From NCBI RefSeq assembly GCF_004798685.1, contig NZ_CP039291.1, positions 2,790,001 to 2,854,000 of the forward strand: a stretch of 64,000 nucleotides of DNA, read 5' to 3'. Source of the stretch: Cellulomonas shaoxiangyii (lineage in GTDB: Bacteria; Actinomycetota; Actinomycetes; Actinomycetales; Cellulomonadaceae). This document shows positions 18,999 through 33,710 of the stretch, piece by piece. Both the position numbers and the translations under genes were made by a program. Each line of letters opens with the position of its first letter. Positions within the stretch are counted from its first letter, which is position 1. The notes under the pieces are model-generated. The model was given only the letters and a program-made list of their open reading frames with translations, was not told the origin of the DNA and did not search any database.

Positions 18999-19433
18999 TC
19001 AGATGATCGTGCCGACCCGCGAGGGCGTCGCCTCGAGCCACGACGTCAAGCCGGCGTACGCCTCGGTCGACATGCGCAGGTGCACCTCGTACGGCGCGCC
19101 GTGCCGCTCGCGCGTGACCTGGCAGCGGGCGACGACCACGCCGGTCGGCGCGTCGTCGACCCTCACGATCTCCCGCTCGAGCACCACGATCCCGCCCCTG
19201 GTCCACACGCACGCGGCGCGCGGCAGCAGGGACGCCCGCCGCCACCAGTACAGGCGCGTCGCGCCGTACTGGGCGACGCCGCGGGACCAGGGGCCGTCGC
19301 GCCCCTCGGACCGCGCGCACGCGAACGACCCCACGCGCCGGCGGAGCGCCGTGGTGCGGGAGCCCCACAGCGCCGCCACGAGGACGAGCAGGAGGGCGAC
19401 GCCCACGACGACGGCCCATGCCGCACCGCTCAC
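18999..19433 (-). CDS. DUF2550 membrane-anchored protein
   Basis: AGGAGGGCGGC before GTG 19433 gives a 144-residue protein with one N-terminal TM segment (about 5-24) and a cytoplasmic domain containing SFACARS, GVAQYGATRLYWWR and VARCQVTRERHG, typical of DUF2550. The family sits directly downstream of atpC throughout actinobacteria. Its function is not established, though linkage suggests a role near the ATP synthase or envelope. The gap to atpC is 23 bp, so it is very probably the last gene of the atp transcript. Confidence 0.85.
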   Translation of the reverse strand: MSGAAWAVVVGVALLLVLVAALWGSRTTALRRRVGSFACARSEGRDGPWSRGVAQYGATRLYWWRRASLLPRAACVWTRGGIVVLEREIVRVDDAPTGVVVARCQVTRERHGAPYEVHLRMSTEAYAGLTSWLEATPSRVGTII

Positions 19434-19456
19434 GCCGCCCTCCTGCGTCTGTCGTG

Positions 19457-19741
19457 TCAGTGGGCGGTCGTCGAGCGGGACCCCTCGGTCACCGCGTCGA
19501 CGACCACCGTCACCTGGTCGGAGTCGACGGACAGGAACCCGCCGTCCACGTGCCACTGCAGCGGCGCGCCGCCGTCGGCGGGCACGACGCGCACCTGACC
19601 CGCGCGCAGCACGGACAGGATCGGCGTGTGACCGGCGAGGATGCCGATATCGCCGTCGGCCGCGGGGGCCGACACCTGCCGCGCGGGGCCGGACCAGATC
19701 TTGCCGTCCGCCGCCACGAGGTCCACCTCGAGCTGTGCCAC
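19457..19741 (-). CDS. atpC: ATP synthase epsilon subunit
   Basis: The 94-residue epsilon subunit of F1 sits on the central stalk and links rotation to regulation of ATP hydrolysis. Only the N-terminal beta-sandwich (GDIGILAGHTPIL near residue 30) is well formed. At 94 residues it is shorter than the 130-140 of E. coli because the C-terminal helical hairpin is missing, as is usual in actinobacteria. It follows atpD by 44 bp. Confidence 0.95.
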   Translation of the reverse strand: MAQLEVDLVAADGKIWSGPARQVSAPAADGDIGILAGHTPILSVLRAGQVRVVPADGGAPLQWHVDGGFLSVDSDQVTVVVDAVTEGSRSTTAH

Positions 19742-19785
19742 TGTGCTCCCTTCGCCGTCAGTACGTCGTCCCGCGCCCGCAGGCG

Positions 19786-21345
<1,560 letters not shown>

Positions 21346-22242
21346 TCAGGCCGACGCGAGCGCGTCGGCACCGGAGACGATCTCGCTGATCTCCTGCGTG
21401 ATCTCACCCTGGCGCGCCTGGTTGGCCAGTCGCGTGTAGATGCGGATCAGGTCCTCGGCGTTCTCCGTCGCGGTGTGCATGGCTCGCTGCCGGGCGGCGA
21501 GCTCGGAGGCCGCGGCCTGCAGCAGGTTCGCGTAGATGCGGGTGCGGACGTACCGCGGCAGCAGCGCGTCCAGCACCTCCTCCGGGCTGGGCTCGAACTC
21601 GTACAGCGGGAGCGCGTCGTTCTCGCTCGGCGCCGTGACGCCCTCGACGACCTCGAGCGGCAGCATCCGCACGACGGTCGGGCGCTGCGTCACCATGTTG
21701 ACGAACCGCGTGTAGACGAGGTGGACCTCGCCGACGCCGCCGTCCCCCGGCTCGCCCTGGAACGCCTCCAGCAGCGCGTCGGCGATCTCGTCGGCCACCT
21801 CGGGCGTGGGGGCGTCGGAGAACCCGGTCCACTGGCCCGCCAGCTCGCGCTGGCGGAACGTGTAGTACGCGACCGCGCGCCGGCCCGAGACGTACAGGGC
21901 GACCTGCTTGCCCTCCGACTCGAGGCGCTGCACGAGGCGCTCCGTCTCGCGGATGACGCTCGCCGAGTAGGCGCCCGCCATGCCGCGGTCCGACGCGATG
22001 AGCAGCACCGCGACCCGCTTCGTGTCCTCGCGCTGGACGAGGAACGGGTGCGACACGTCCGAGTGGGTGGCGACGGCCGACACGGCGCGCGTGATCGCGC
22101 GCGAGTACGGCGTCGCCATGCTCACCCGGTCGCGCGCCTTGCCGATGCGCGAGGCCGCGATGAGCTCCTGGGCGCGGAACATCTTCTTGAGCGACTGCGT
22201 GCTCTTGATCCGCGCCTTGTAGACCCGCTGGGTACCTGCCAC
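21346..22242 (-). CDS. atpG: ATP synthase gamma subunit
   Basis: The 298-residue gamma subunit is the rotating central shaft of F1. The N-terminal coiled-coil helix ([21 protein letters not shown]) and the C-terminal helix ([20 protein letters not shown]) that form the shaft are intact. The GTG start is one nt after the atpA stop, giving TGACGTG. An insert near residues 155-200, rich in Gly/Asp/Glu, matches the larger actinobacterial gamma subunits. Confidence 0.97.
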   Translation of the reverse strand: MAGTQRVYKARIKSTQSLKKMFRAQELIAASRIGKARDRVSMATPYSRAITRAVSAVATHSDVSHPFLVQREDTKRVAVLLIASDRGMAGAYSASVIRETERLVQRLESEGKQVALYVSGRRAVAYYTFRQRELAGQWTGFSDAPTPEVADEIADALLEAFQGEPGDGGVGEVHLVYTRFVNMVTQRPTVVRMLPLEVVEGVTAPSENDALPLYEFEPSPEEVLDALLPRYVRTRIYANLLQAAASELAARQRAMHTATENAEDLIRIYTRLANQARQGEITQEISEIVSGADALASA

Positions 22243-22243
22243 G

Positions 22244-23872
<1,629 letters not shown>

Positions 23873-23942
23873 GACGTTCTCCTCAATCTGACGCACGCGG
23901 CGGGCGTGCGGTGTGTCGTGGGCCGGTGCTCCGGCGTGGATG

Positions 23943-24754
23943 TCAGCCGGCCAGCTGCCGGCGGGCGTCGGCGAGTCGGGCGAGGACGGTCGCGTCGATG
24001 ACGTCGGCCCCGGCCTGCACGCGCAGGCCCCCGACGACGTGCGGGTCGACCACGACGTTGAGCTGGACCGCACGGCCCAGGGCGCGTCCCACGAGGTCGG
24101 TCAGGCGCTCGCGCTGACCGGCGGACAGCGGCGCTGCGGTGAGCACCGTCGCGACCTGCCGGTTGCGCATCTCGGCGAGCAGGTCGCCGACGTGCTGCAG
24201 CGTGGTCACGAACTGCCGGCCGCGGGGCGCCACCGCCGCGCGGCGCACGATCGCGTGCGTCACGGCGGTGCCGGCGCCGCCGAGCAGGCCCTCGGCCAGC
24301 GTGCCGCGCGCCTGCGCGGGGTAGGCCGGGTCGAGCAGGCTGCGGCGCACCTCGCGCTGACCCGCGAGGGCCCGCACGACGATGAACAGCTCCTCCTCGA
24401 CCGTCCCGAGCAGGCCCTCCGCCTCGGCGGAGTGCAGCACCGCGCGGAACGCCAGGCGCTCGGCGGCGTCCGCCAGGTCGGCGTCGGCCGACCAGCGGGA
24501 CCGGACGAGCGCCTGCACGACCTCGACCGTCCGGGCGTCGGCGCGGGCCAGCAGCCGGGCCGCGAGATCCGCCTTGGCATCCGGGGCGAGCGACGGGTCG
24601 GCCAGCGTGCGGCGCAGCGACCCCGACGCGTCCAGCGCGTCGACGAGCTGGAAGAGCTCGTCGCCGAGGGTGCGGGCCTGCGTGCCGGCGGCCCGCAGGA
24701 CCGGCTCGAACCGGTCCTCGACCGCCTGCAGCGAGGCGCTGCTCGTCCCGCGCA

Positions 24755-24755
<1 letters not shown>
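23943..24755 (-). CDS. atpH: ATP synthase delta subunit
   Basis: The 270-residue delta subunit connects the peripheral stalk to the top of F1. It is longer than the 177 residues of E. coli because of an N-terminal helical extension, common in actinobacteria. The C-terminal signature is [22 protein letters not shown]. In mycobacteria this domain is fused to a second b subunit; here it is a separate gene. The start overlaps the atpF stop as TGATG, so translation is coupled. Confidence 0.95.
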
Positions 24756-26521
<1,766 letters not shown>

Positions 26522-26554
26522 ACCGGTAGCACCTGGCCGTCGTGGATGGGGTGA

Positions 26555-26583
26555 AGCCTAACTCATCGCCCGCGCGCTTCAGG
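26555..26583 (-). promoter_or_regulatory. Possible internal promoter of the atp operon
   Basis: The minus strand has TAGGCT (26555-26560) with CCTGAA 17 bp upstream. The -10 is good and the -35 weak. It lies in the 92-bp gap between the atpI-like gene and atpB and could drive atpB to atpC independently of the prfA-atpI cluster. Confidence 0.35.
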
Positions 26584-26613
26584 ACGCCCCGTCGTGCCTG
26601 CGCGGGTGACGCG

Positions 26614-27093
26614 TCAGCGCGTCGTCGCGCCCGGTTCGACGTACGGGACGCGGCCGCCGTTGACCGCCCGGAAGTCGAGCACCGCGGACCCGATGACACC
26701 GAGCGCCAGCACGCCGGCGAGCACGCCGCGCGAGTAGAAGTCCATGTCGCGCACGAGTGCCAGCACCACGATCACGACGAGCACCTTCGCGAGCCACGTG
26801 CCCATCACCACGGCCGCCATGGTGTTCGGCGACGCGTCGAGCGTGCGCAGCATCGCGACCACGGTGGTGCCCGAGAAGACGAGCGCGAGGCCCACCGCGA
26901 TCAGCGCCCCCCACACGCCTGGCATGCCCGCGACCAGCGCCCCGACGCCGACGCCGAGGACGGCGAGCACGGCGAGGAGGACGAGGGTGTCGCGCAGCGC
27001 GCGGCGGAACACGGCGCGCGTGGCGTCCTGCGGCCGCGCGGGGGCGGCGGGTCGGTCGGCCGGCTCGACGGGTCCGGTCGGGTCGGTCGTCAC
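26614..27093 (-). CDS. AtpI-like membrane protein
   Basis: The 159-residue protein has about 45 hydrophilic Pro/Asp/Arg-rich N-terminal residues, then four hydrophobic segments (about 48-66, 71-91, 103-125 and 130-148). Its position between wecA and atpB is that of the atpI-like gene in mycobacteria, whose relatives may help assemble the c ring or carry magnesium. GGAGG precedes the GTG start, which overlaps the wecA stop as GTGA. Sequence similarity to E. coli AtpI is too weak to judge by eye, so function is inferred from context. Confidence 0.75.
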   Translation of the reverse strand: MTTDPTGPVEPADRPAAPARPQDATRAVFRRALRDTLVLLAVLAVLGVGVGALVAGMPGVWGALIAVGLALVFSGTTVVAMLRTLDASPNTMAAVVMGTWLAKVLVVIVVLALVRDMDFYSRGVLAGVLALGVIGSAVLDFRAVNGGRVPYVEPGATTR

Positions 27094-28202
27094 GGTGAAG
27101 CCTCCACGGGGGTCGGGGTGCGCCCGCGCAGCGGGCCGAGGGTGAGCAGGGCGGCGACGACGACGCCGACGCCGGTCACGACGACGACCGTCGCCGTGGA
27201 CCAGACCGCGAGCGCCGCGACGCCGAACGCGAGGACGCCGGTCCACACGTACATGATCGCGACCGCGCGGCGGTGGCTGTGCCCGAGGGCGAGCAGCCGG
27301 TGGTGCAGGTGCAGGCGGTCGGGGTGGAACGGGCTCTTGCCCTGGACGACCCGGCGCAGGATGGCGAGCGACATGTCGAGCAGCGGCAGCACGAGCACGG
27401 CCAGCGGGAGCACGATCGGGACGAACGCGGGGAACGAGACGCGGTCGGAGACGGCGAGGGGGTCGATCTGGCCCGTCACGACGATGGCGGCGGCCGCCAT
27501 GACGAACCCGAGGAGCATCGAGCCGGAGTCGCCCATGAAGATGCGCGCGGGGTACGCGTTGTGCGGCAGGAAGCCCACGCAGATGCCGACCAGCACGGCG
27601 AGCACCAGCGTCGCGAGGCTCGCGTAGTCGCCCTGGCTCGTCCCGCGCGTCAGCAGGTACGCGTAGAGGAAGAACGCCGCTCCCCCGATGGCCAGCACGC
27701 CCGCGGCCAGCCCGTCGAGCCCGTCGACGAAGTTCACGGCGTTCATGGCGACGACCACCGACACGACGGTGATGAACACCCACGTGCGCGGGGAGCCGAC
27801 GAGGACCCCCGCGATGGGCAGCTGGTAGAGCAGCACGCCCTGCCACGCCAGGAAGCCCGCGGCCAGCACCTGCCCCATCAGCTTGGTCAGCCAGTCGAGG
27901 TCCCAGATGTCGTCCGCGACCCCGAGCGCGCAGACCAGCGCGGCGCCACCGACGATGCCGAGGATCGGGCGGGGGTTGTCGAACAGCCCGGAGAGGAACG
28001 GCAGCCGGCTCGCCATGAGGAACGCGACCAGCAGCCCGCCGAACATCGCCATGCCGCCGAGTCGCGGCGTCGGGATCGCGTGCACGTCCCGGTCGCGCAC
28101 CGCGGTGATCGCGCCCCAGCGCAGGGCGCACCACCGCGCGAGCGGCGTCAGCAGGTAGGTGACGACCGCCGCGATCAGCAGGACCAGCAGGTACACCCTC
28201 AC
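27090..28202 (-). CDS. wecA: Undecaprenyl/decaprenyl-phosphate GlcNAc-1-phosphate transferase (MraY/WecA family)
   Basis: The 370-residue polytopic protein has about eleven TM helices and the family motifs: PTPRLGG at the first cytoplasmic loop, VADDIWDLDW with the catalytic aspartates, NAVNFVDGLDGLAAG, FMGDSGSMLLG, and the HLHHRLL carbohydrate-recognition loop typical of WecA. It transfers GlcNAc-1-phosphate from UDP-GlcNAc to the polyprenyl carrier, starting synthesis of a linker or wall polysaccharide. The GTG overlaps the tsaC stop as GTGA. The same gene lies in this place in mycobacteria, which supports WecA over MraY. Confidence 0.9.
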   Translation of the reverse strand: MRVYLLVLLIAAVVTYLLTPLARWCALRWGAITAVRDRDVHAIPTPRLGGMAMFGGLLVAFLMASRLPFLSGLFDNPRPILGIVGGAALVCALGVADDIWDLDWLTKLMGQVLAAGFLAWQGVLLYQLPIAGVLVGSPRTWVFITVVSVVVAMNAVNFVDGLDGLAAGVLAIGGAAFFLYAYLLTRGTSQGDYASLATLVLAVLVGICVGFLPHNAYPARIFMGDSGSMLLGFVMAAAAIVVTGQIDPLAVSDRVSFPAFVPIVLPLAVLVLPLLDMSLAILRRVVQGKSPFHPDRLHLHHRLLALGHSHRRAVAIMYVWTGVLAFGVAALAVWSTATVVVVTGVGVVVAALLTLGPLRGRTPTPVEASP

Positions 28203-28972
28203 CGGGCCGGGGCCTCCGGGGTGTCGGCGGCGGCTCCGTCGGCGGGCGGCGCGGGCGCCTGGTCGGCCGGGGCGGGCGCGTGATCAGACGGGGCGGGCGC
28301 CGTGCCGGTCGGGGCGGCCGGTGGCGGGGGCGCCATGACGGGCGCCACCGCGGCGAGCGCGGCGAGGTCGATCGCGCCGAGGCGCACGACGCGCAGCACG
28401 TCGCCCGTGGCGTCGACGATGGTCGAGGCGACGCCGCCCGGGGCCTCGCCGCCGTCGAGCACGACCGGCACGTGCGCGCCCAGCTGCCGGTACGCCTCCT
28501 GCGCCGTCGTCGCCGCCGGGCGGCCCGTCCGGTTGGCGCTCGAGACCGCGAGCGGACCCGTGCGGCGCAGCAGGGCGAGCGCGACCCGGTGGTCCGGTAC
28601 CCGCAGTGCGACGGTGCCGTGCGTCTCGCCCAGGTCCCACGCCAGCGACGGCTGCGCGCGCAGGATGATCGTCAAGCCACCCGGCCAGAACGCGTCGGCG
28701 AGGGCGCGCACGCCGTCGGGCACCTCCGTGGCGAGGCCGTCGAGCGTGCGCACGTCCGGGATGAGCACGGGCGGGGGCATCTGCCGGCCGCGGCCCTTCG
28801 CGTCGAGCAGGGCCTGCACGGCGCGGGGGTCGAACGCGTCGGCCGCGATGCCGTAGACCGTGTCCGTCGGCAGGACGACGAGCTGGCCGCGGCCGATCAC
28901 GTTGACGGCCTCGTCGAGCGCGGGCCCCCAGGTGCCCGGGTCGGTCGCGTCCTTGATCCGGATGAGGCTCAC
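28199..28972 (-). CDS. tsaC: L-threonylcarbamoyladenylate synthase (Sua5/YwlC/YrdC)
   Basis: The 257-residue enzyme makes threonylcarbamoyl-AMP from threonine, bicarbonate and ATP, the first step to t6A37 in tRNAs that read ANN codons. The YrdC fold spans about 10-210, with LPTDTVYGIAADA near residue 35 and SSANRTGRPA near residue 140. Instead of the full Sua5 C-terminal domain there is a Pro/Ala-rich tail of about 45 residues. It starts at GTG 28972, overlapping the prmC stop as GTGA, and its own stop overlaps wecA. The neighbouring threonine genes are a separate transcript. Confidence 0.93.
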   Translation of the reverse strand: MSLIRIKDATDPGTWGPALDEAVNVIGRGQLVVLPTDTVYGIAADAFDPRAVQALLDAKGRGRQMPPPVLIPDVRTLDGLATEVPDGVRALADAFWPGGLTIILRAQPSLAWDLGETHGTVALRVPDHRVALALLRRTGPLAVSSANRTGRPAATTAQEAYRQLGAHVPVVLDGGEAPGGVASTIVDATGDVLRVVRLGAIDLAALAAVAPVMAPPPPAAPTGTAPAPSDHAPAPADQAPAPPADGAAADTPEAPAR

Positions 28973-29886
28973 GCGGGCGAGTCTCCCACGCCCCCGCGGG
29001 CGACTCGCCGGGCGACGAGCGTGCGCGGCCGGCCCGTCAGGTCCGGTGCGGTGGCGACCTGCGTGAACACGCCCGTGGCGAGCGCGACCTCCCGCGCCGG
29101 GGCGTCCTGCACCTCGGCGTGCTCCATGACGAGCAGGCCGCCCGCGGCCAGCAGCCGGCCGGCCGCGGCCACCACGGCGCGCGGCACGTCGAGGCCGTCG
29201 GCACCGCCGCCGTACAGCGCGAGGTCGGGGTCGTGGTCGCGCACCTCGGGGTCGGTCGGCACGGCGTCGGGCGGGATGTACGGCGGGTTGGACACGACGA
29301 CGTCGACCATGCCGGCGAGGTCGGCGAGCAGGTCCGGGTCGCGCACGTCGCCCTGCACGACCCGCACGCCGTCGGCGCCGACGGCTCGCGCGTTGTGCCG
29401 GGTCAGCCCCACGGCCTCGGGCGAGAGGTCGACCGCGACGACGCGTGCGCCCGGCACCTCCGTGGCGACGGACAGCGCGATGGCCCCGGTGCCGGTGCAC
29501 AGGTCCACGACGACGGGTGCGCCGCCGGCCGCCAGCAGGCGCCGGGCCTCGTCGATCGCGAGCTGCGCGACCGTCTCGGTCTCCGGCCGCGGCACGAACA
29601 CGCCGGGCTCGACCCGCAGCGTGAGGTGCCGGAACGCCGTGTGCCCGGTGATGTGCTGCAGCGGCTCGCGCGAGCGGCGCCGCTCGACGAGGGCCGCGTA
29701 CCGGGCGGCGAAGCCCTCGGGGAGCGGCGGCGGGAGCACGAGCTCCACGCGCGGGAGCCCGAGGGCGTACGCGGCCAGGGCGGTCGCGTCGTGCCGCGGG
29801 GATCCGACGCCCGCCTCGGCGAGCACGCGCGTGGCCCCGTCGACGTAGGCCCGCAGCGTCACGGCGGCCGCAGCACCGGCGCTCAT
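28969..29886 (-). CDS. prmC: Peptide chain release factor N5-glutamine methyltransferase
   Basis: The 305-residue PrmC/HemK methylates the glutamine of the GGQ motif in RF1 and RF2. It has the N-terminal helical RF-binding region, FVPRPETE near residue 95, the SAM site [12 protein letters not shown] near residue 125, and the catalytic NPPYIPP near residue 195. It lies directly after prfA, whose product it modifies, with an ATGA overlap. Confidence 0.96.
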   Translation of the reverse strand: MSAGAAAAVTLRAYVDGATRVLAEAGVGSPRHDATALAAYALGLPRVELVLPPPLPEGFAARYAALVERRRSREPLQHITGHTAFRHLTLRVEPGVFVPRPETETVAQLAIDEARRLLAAGGAPVVVDLCTGTGAIALSVATEVPGARVVAVDLSPEAVGLTRHNARAVGADGVRVVQGDVRDPDLLADLAGMVDVVVSNPPYIPPDAVPTDPEVRDHDPDLALYGGGADGLDVPRAVVAAAGRLLAAGGLLVMEHAEVQDAPAREVALATGVFTQVATAPDLTGRPRTLVARRVARGGVGDSPA

Positions 29887-30974
29887 GCGCCCGCCGCCGC
29901 CAGCCGGGCCGCCTCGTCCGCCGCCACGGCCGACGCCACGACGGGACCGAGGTCGCCGTCGAGCACCTGGTCGAGGTTGTACGCCTTGTAGCCCGTGCGG
30001 TGGTCGGCGATCCGGTTCTCGGGGTAGTTGTACGTCCGGATGCGCTCCGAGCGGTCCACCGTGCGCACCTGCGAGCGGCGCGCCTCGCTGGCCGCGGCCG
30101 CCGCCTCCTCCTGACGCGCCGCCAGCAGCCGCGCCCGCAGCACGCGCATCGCCTGCTCGCGGTTCTGCAGCTGCGACTTCTCGTTCTGCATCGAGACCAC
30201 GATGCCGGTCGGCAGGTGCGTGATCCGCACCGCCGAGTCGGTCGTGTTGACCGACTGCCCCCCGGGGCCCGACGACCGGTAGACGTCGATCCGCAGGTCG
30301 TTCGCGTCGATCGCGACGTCACCCTCGTCGTCGGCCTCGGGGAAGACCATGACGCCCGCCGCCGACGTGTGGATCCGGCCCTGCGACTCCGTCACCGGGA
30401 CGCGCTGCACCCGGTGCACACCGCCCTCGTACTTCAGGTGCGCCCACACGCCGTCCTCCGGGGCGCCCGCCGACCGTGCCTTCACCGCGACCTGCACGTC
30501 CTTGTAGCCGCCGAGGTCGGACTCGGTCGCCTCGAGGACCTGCACGGCCCAGCCCTGCCGCTCGGCGTAGCGCGTGTACATGCGCAGCAGGTCGCCCGCG
30601 AACAGCGCGGACTCCTCGCCGCCCTCCCCCGCCTTGATCTCGAGGATGACGTCCCGCCCGTCGTCGGGGTCGCGTGGGACGAGCACGCGTCGCAGCCGGT
30701 CGGTCGCCGCGTCCGCGGCGGCACGCAGGGCCGGGAGCTCGGCGGCGAAGGCCGCGTCGTCGACGGCCAGCTCGGCGGCGGCGCCTGCGTCGTCGGTGGC
30801 CGCGCGCCACTCCCGGTACGCCTGCACCACGGGTCCCAGCTCCGCGTACCGGCGGCCGAGCCGGCGGGCGCGGCCGGCGTCGGTGTGCACCGACGGGTCG
30901 GCGAGCTGCGCCTCGATGTCGGCGTGCTCCGCCAGGAGCGGGACGAGGGCCGGCGGGGTGCCGTCGTGGGTCAC
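29883..30974 (-). CDS. prfA: Peptide chain release factor 1
   Basis: RF1 reads UAA and UAG and releases the finished chain. GSGPGGQ-type motif: here [16 protein letters not shown], whose glutamine is methylated by PrmC. The stop-codon recognition region with [18 protein letters not shown] precedes it. GTG 30974 follows AGCAGGAGA and gives 363 residues, the family length; an in-frame GTG 16 codons upstream would place that ribosome site inside the gene and is less likely. The stop overlaps prmC. Confidence 0.97.
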   Translation of the reverse strand: MTHDGTPPALVPLLAEHADIEAQLADPSVHTDAGRARRLGRRYAELGPVVQAYREWRAATDDAGAAAELAVDDAAFAAELPALRAAADAATDRLRRVLVPRDPDDGRDVILEIKAGEGGEESALFAGDLLRMYTRYAERQGWAVQVLEATESDLGGYKDVQVAVKARSAGAPEDGVWAHLKYEGGVHRVQRVPVTESQGRIHTSAAGVMVFPEADDEGDVAIDANDLRIDVYRSSGPGGQSVNTTDSAVRITHLPTGIVVSMQNEKSQLQNREQAMRVLRARLLAARQEEAAAAASEARRSQVRTVDRSERIRTYNYPENRIADHRTGYKAYNLDQVLDGDLGPVVASAVAADEAARLAAAGA

Positions 30975-31067
30975 GGGTGGCGGGTCTCCTGCTGAGGGGT
31001 CGGACGCGACGTGTGCCGTCACGGACGGGGTCGTCCCCGGTACGCCGGCGGGCGCCCGGAACGACGC

Positions 31068-31132
31068 AGCGCCGGTGCACGGGCGGCGGACACGACCATG
31101 GAGGGCCGTCGTCCGCGCCGTGCACCGGCGCT
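31068..31132 (-). terminator. Long hairpin after rpmE
   Basis: Two 15-nt arms pair perfectly (31068-31082 with 31118-31132); the 35-nt loop can pair further through GCGGAC and GTCCGC. It begins 11 bp past the rpmE stop and lies upstream of prfA, so it should end the rpmE transcript or reduce readthrough into the prfA-atp cluster. Confidence 0.65.
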
Positions 31133-31143
31133 GGGCGGAAGAG

Positions 31144-31359
31144 CTACTTGCCGGACTTCTTGCCGTAGCGGGCCTCGAAGCGGGCGACGCGGCCGCCGGT
31201 GTCGAGGATCTTCTGCTTGCCCGTGTAGAACGGGTGGCAGGCGCTGCAGACGTCGGCGTGGATCTTGCCGTCGGTGACGGTCGACTTGGTGGTGAACGTG
31301 TTGCCGCAGGTGCAGGTGACCTCGGTGAGCACGTACTCCGGGTGGATACCAGACTTCAC
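31144..31359 (-). CDS. rpmE: 50S ribosomal protein L31 (zinc-binding form)
   Basis: The 71-residue protein keeps the four zinc cysteines of the C+ type (CTC near residue 16 and CSAC near residue 38), followed by [12 protein letters not shown]. The GTG follows GAGGAGAAGAACC. C+ forms are normally used when zinc is sufficient, with a cysteine-free paralogue elsewhere under zinc limitation. The gene is monocistronic, between rho and prfA, with hairpins on both sides. Confidence 0.96.
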   Translation of the reverse strand: MKSGIHPEYVLTEVTCTCGNTFTTKSTVTDGKIHADVCSACHPFYTGKQKILDTGGRVARFEARYGKKSGK

Positions 31360-31504
31360 GGTTCTTCTCCTCGCGGGGGGTGTCTCCGGGTCCGGACGCG
31401 CTTGCCGCGCCGGTGAACCGCAGACCAGCGGACCATTGTGCCAGAACATGGCGGGGCCCCGAAAACTTCCCTCGCCGAGCCCTCTCGGCCCCGCGACGGC
31501 GACG

Positions 31505-31530
31505 GCCCCGCACCTCGGGGGGTGCGGGGC
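31505..31530 (-). terminator. Hairpin terminator after rho
   Basis: A perfect 10-bp stem (31505-31514 with 31521-31530) encloses the loop TCGGGG, 23 bp past the rho stop. A second, smaller stem (GCCGAG/CTCGGC) lies just beyond, near 31475-31490. Confidence 0.65.
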
Positions 31531-31553
31531 GTCGGCGACGTGCGACAGCGGGG

Positions 31554-33710
31554 TCAGACGACCTTGCCGACGCCCTCCTCGAGCGCGGGACCGTTGTGCC
31601 CCGGCGTGGTCTTCTGCACCTGCAGCAAGAACTCGACGTTCGACTTCGTCTCGCGCAGCTTGCCGAGCAGGAGCTCGATGGCCTGCTGCTGGTCGAGCGC
31701 GCCGAGCACGCGGCGGAGCTTGTAGATGATCTTCAGCTCGTCGTGGCTCATGAGCACCTCCTCGCGGCGGGTGCCGGACGCGTTGACGTCCACCGCGGGG
31801 AAGATGCGCTTGTCGGCGAGGCCGCGCGACAGGCGCAGCTCCATGTTCCCGGTGCCCTTGAACTCCTCGAAGATGACCTCGTCCATCTTCGAGCCCGTCT
31901 CCACCAGCGCGGAGGCGAGGATCGTCAGCGAGCCGCCGTTCTCGATGTTGCGCGCCGCGCCGAAGAACCGCTTCGGCGGGTAGAGCGCCGAGGCGTCCAC
32001 GCCGCCGGAGAGGATCCGGCCCGACGCCGGCGCCGCCAGGTTGTACGCGCGCGACAGGCGGGTCAGCGAGTCGAGCAGCACGACGACGTCCTGACCCAGC
32101 TCGACCAGGCGCTTGGCGCGCTCGATCGCGAGCTCGGCGACGATCGTGTGGTCCGACGCGGGGCGGTCGAACGTCGAGGCGATGACCTCGCCCTTGACCG
32201 TCCGCTCCATGTCCGTGACCTCCTCGGGGCGCTCGTCGACGAGCACGACCATGAGGTGGACCTCGGGGTTGTTCGCGGTGATCGCGTTCGCGATCTGCTG
32301 CATGACGATCGTCTTGCCCGCCTTGGGCGGCGCGACGATGAGACCACGCTGCCCCTTGCCGATCGGGGCGACGATGTCGATGACCCGCGGCGTCAGGCGG
32401 CCCGGCTCGGTCTCGAGACGCAGCCGCTCCTGCGGGTACAGCGGCGTCAGCTTGGAGAACTCGGGCCGCTGGGCGGCGAGCTCGGGGTCGGCGCCGTTGA
32501 CCGTGTCCAGGCGCACGAGCGCGTTGAACTTGCTCGGGCGGTTGCCCTGCGGCTGCGGGTCGCCCTCGCCCGGCTGGCGGACGGCGCCCGTGATGGCGTC
32601 GCCGCGGCGCAGCGCGTGCTTCTTGACCTGGTTCAGCGAGACGTAGACGTCGCCCGGGCCCGGCAGGTAGCCGGACGTGCGGACGAAGGCGTAGGAGTCG
32701 AGGACGTCGAGCACGCCCGCGACGGGCAGCAGGACGTCGTCCTCGTTGAGCTCGACGTCGTCGGGACCGGGCAGCTCGCCCGGGCCACGGCCGCGGCCGC
32801 GCTTGCGGTCCCGGTCGCGGTAGCGGTCCCGCGACCGGCGGCGGCGGCCGCCGCGCTCGTCGTCGTCCTGGGCCTGGCGGTCGTCGCGCACCTGGCGGTC
32901 GTCGCGGGCCTGGCGGTCGTCGCGCGTCTGACGGTCGTCACGGGCCTGGCGGTCGTCACGGGCCTGCCGGTCGTCCCGGGCCTGGCGGTCGTCGCGGGCC
33001 GGCCGGTCGGCGCGCTCGGGCTGCGCCGCCTGCTGGGCGTCGCGACCCTGCTGGGGCCGGTCGCCCCGGCGGCCGTCGCCCTGCTCCTCGCGGGGCGCGG
33101 CCTCGACGGGCGCACCCGCGCTGCGGCCCGCGCGGCGCGAGCGGCGCTCACCGGTCACGACGCCGACGGCGTCGGCGGCACGCGCGGCACGGTCGTCGCG
33201 CTCGTCGCCGGCCGGGGCCAGGCGGGCGTCGAGCGCGGCCTCGAGGCCTGCGAGGACGTCGCGCGTGGGGCGCTCCTCGGAGCGCTGCTCGCCCTGCGGG
33301 CGGTCGGTCTGCGGGCGGTCGATCTGCGGGCGGTCGGCCTGCTCGGCGCGCTGCACCTGCTCGGCCTGCTCGCCGCGCGCCCGGTCGGCGCGGGTGGCGC
33401 GCACGCGCCGCGGCGCGCGGTCGGCACCGTCGCCCGTCTCGGCGGGGCGCTCGGCGGCCGGCGCCTCGACGACGGCCTCGGCGCGGCGCGTGCTCGCGCG
33501 CGACTCGAGGGCCTGCGGGCGCTCGGCGGGGCGGTCGCCCGAGCGGGCGGCGGAGATCGCCTGGACGAGGTCGCCCTTGCGCATCTTGCTGGTGCCCTTG
33601 ACGCCGAGCTGGGAGGCGAGCGCCTGGAGCTCGGGCAGGCGCATCGCGGAGATGCTGCCCGTGCCCGAGCCGCCGGCCGTGGTCGCCGCGGCGTCGATGG
33701 TGTCTGTCAC
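31554..33710 (-). CDS. rho: Transcription termination factor Rho with large N-terminal insertion
   Basis: The 718-residue Rho is far longer than the 419 of E. coli. A Rho_N helical domain (about 22-55) is followed by an insertion of about 250 residues rich in Arg, Asp, Glu and Gln, including seven RDDRQA-like hexapeptides (239-280). The cold-shock-like RNA-binding domain follows ([17 protein letters not shown]), then the helicase core with P-loop [14 protein letters not shown], Walker [10 protein letters not shown] and the R-loop region. Actinobacterial Rho proteins such as that of M. tuberculosis also have N-terminal insertions that bind RNA. The core looks fully functional. Confidence 0.96.
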   Translation of the reverse strand: MTDTIDAAATTAGGSGTGSISAMRLPELQALASQLGVKGTSKMRKGDLVQAISAARSGDRPAERPQALESRASTRRAEAVVEAPAAERPAETGDGADRAPRRVRATRADRARGEQAEQVQRAEQADRPQIDRPQTDRPQGEQRSEERPTRDVLAGLEAALDARLAPAGDERDDRAARAADAVGVVTGERRSRRAGRSAGAPVEAAPREEQGDGRRGDRPQQGRDAQQAAQPERADRPARDDRQARDDRQARDDRQARDDRQTRDDRQARDDRQVRDDRQAQDDDERGGRRRRSRDRYRDRDRKRGRGRGPGELPGPDDVELNEDDVLLPVAGVLDVLDSYAFVRTSGYLPGPGDVYVSLNQVKKHALRRGDAITGAVRQPGEGDPQPQGNRPSKFNALVRLDTVNGADPELAAQRPEFSKLTPLYPQERLRLETEPGRLTPRVIDIVAPIGKGQRGLIVAPPKAGKTIVMQQIANAITANNPEVHLMVVLVDERPEEVTDMERTVKGEVIASTFDRPASDHTIVAELAIERAKRLVELGQDVVVLLDSLTRLSRAYNLAAPASGRILSGGVDASALYPPKRFFGAARNIENGGSLTILASALVETGSKMDEVIFEEFKGTGNMELRLSRGLADKRIFPAVDVNASGTRREEVLMSHDELKIIYKLRRVLGALDQQQAIELLLGKLRETKSNVEFLLQVQKTTPGHNGPALEEGVGKVV
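32871..32996 (-). repeat. Seven 18-bp tandem repeats inside rho
   Basis: The unit GGCCTGGCGGTCGTCGCG is repeated seven times with few changes and encodes RDDRQA-type hexapeptides. It maintains the reading frame of the Rho insertion domain. A second, less regular repeat near 33290-33350 encodes DRPQ-type units. Confidence 0.85.

Noticed and set aside
32871..32996. Possible CRISPR-like array
   Set aside because: The units are contiguous, without unique spacers, and encode in-frame hexapeptides of Rho.
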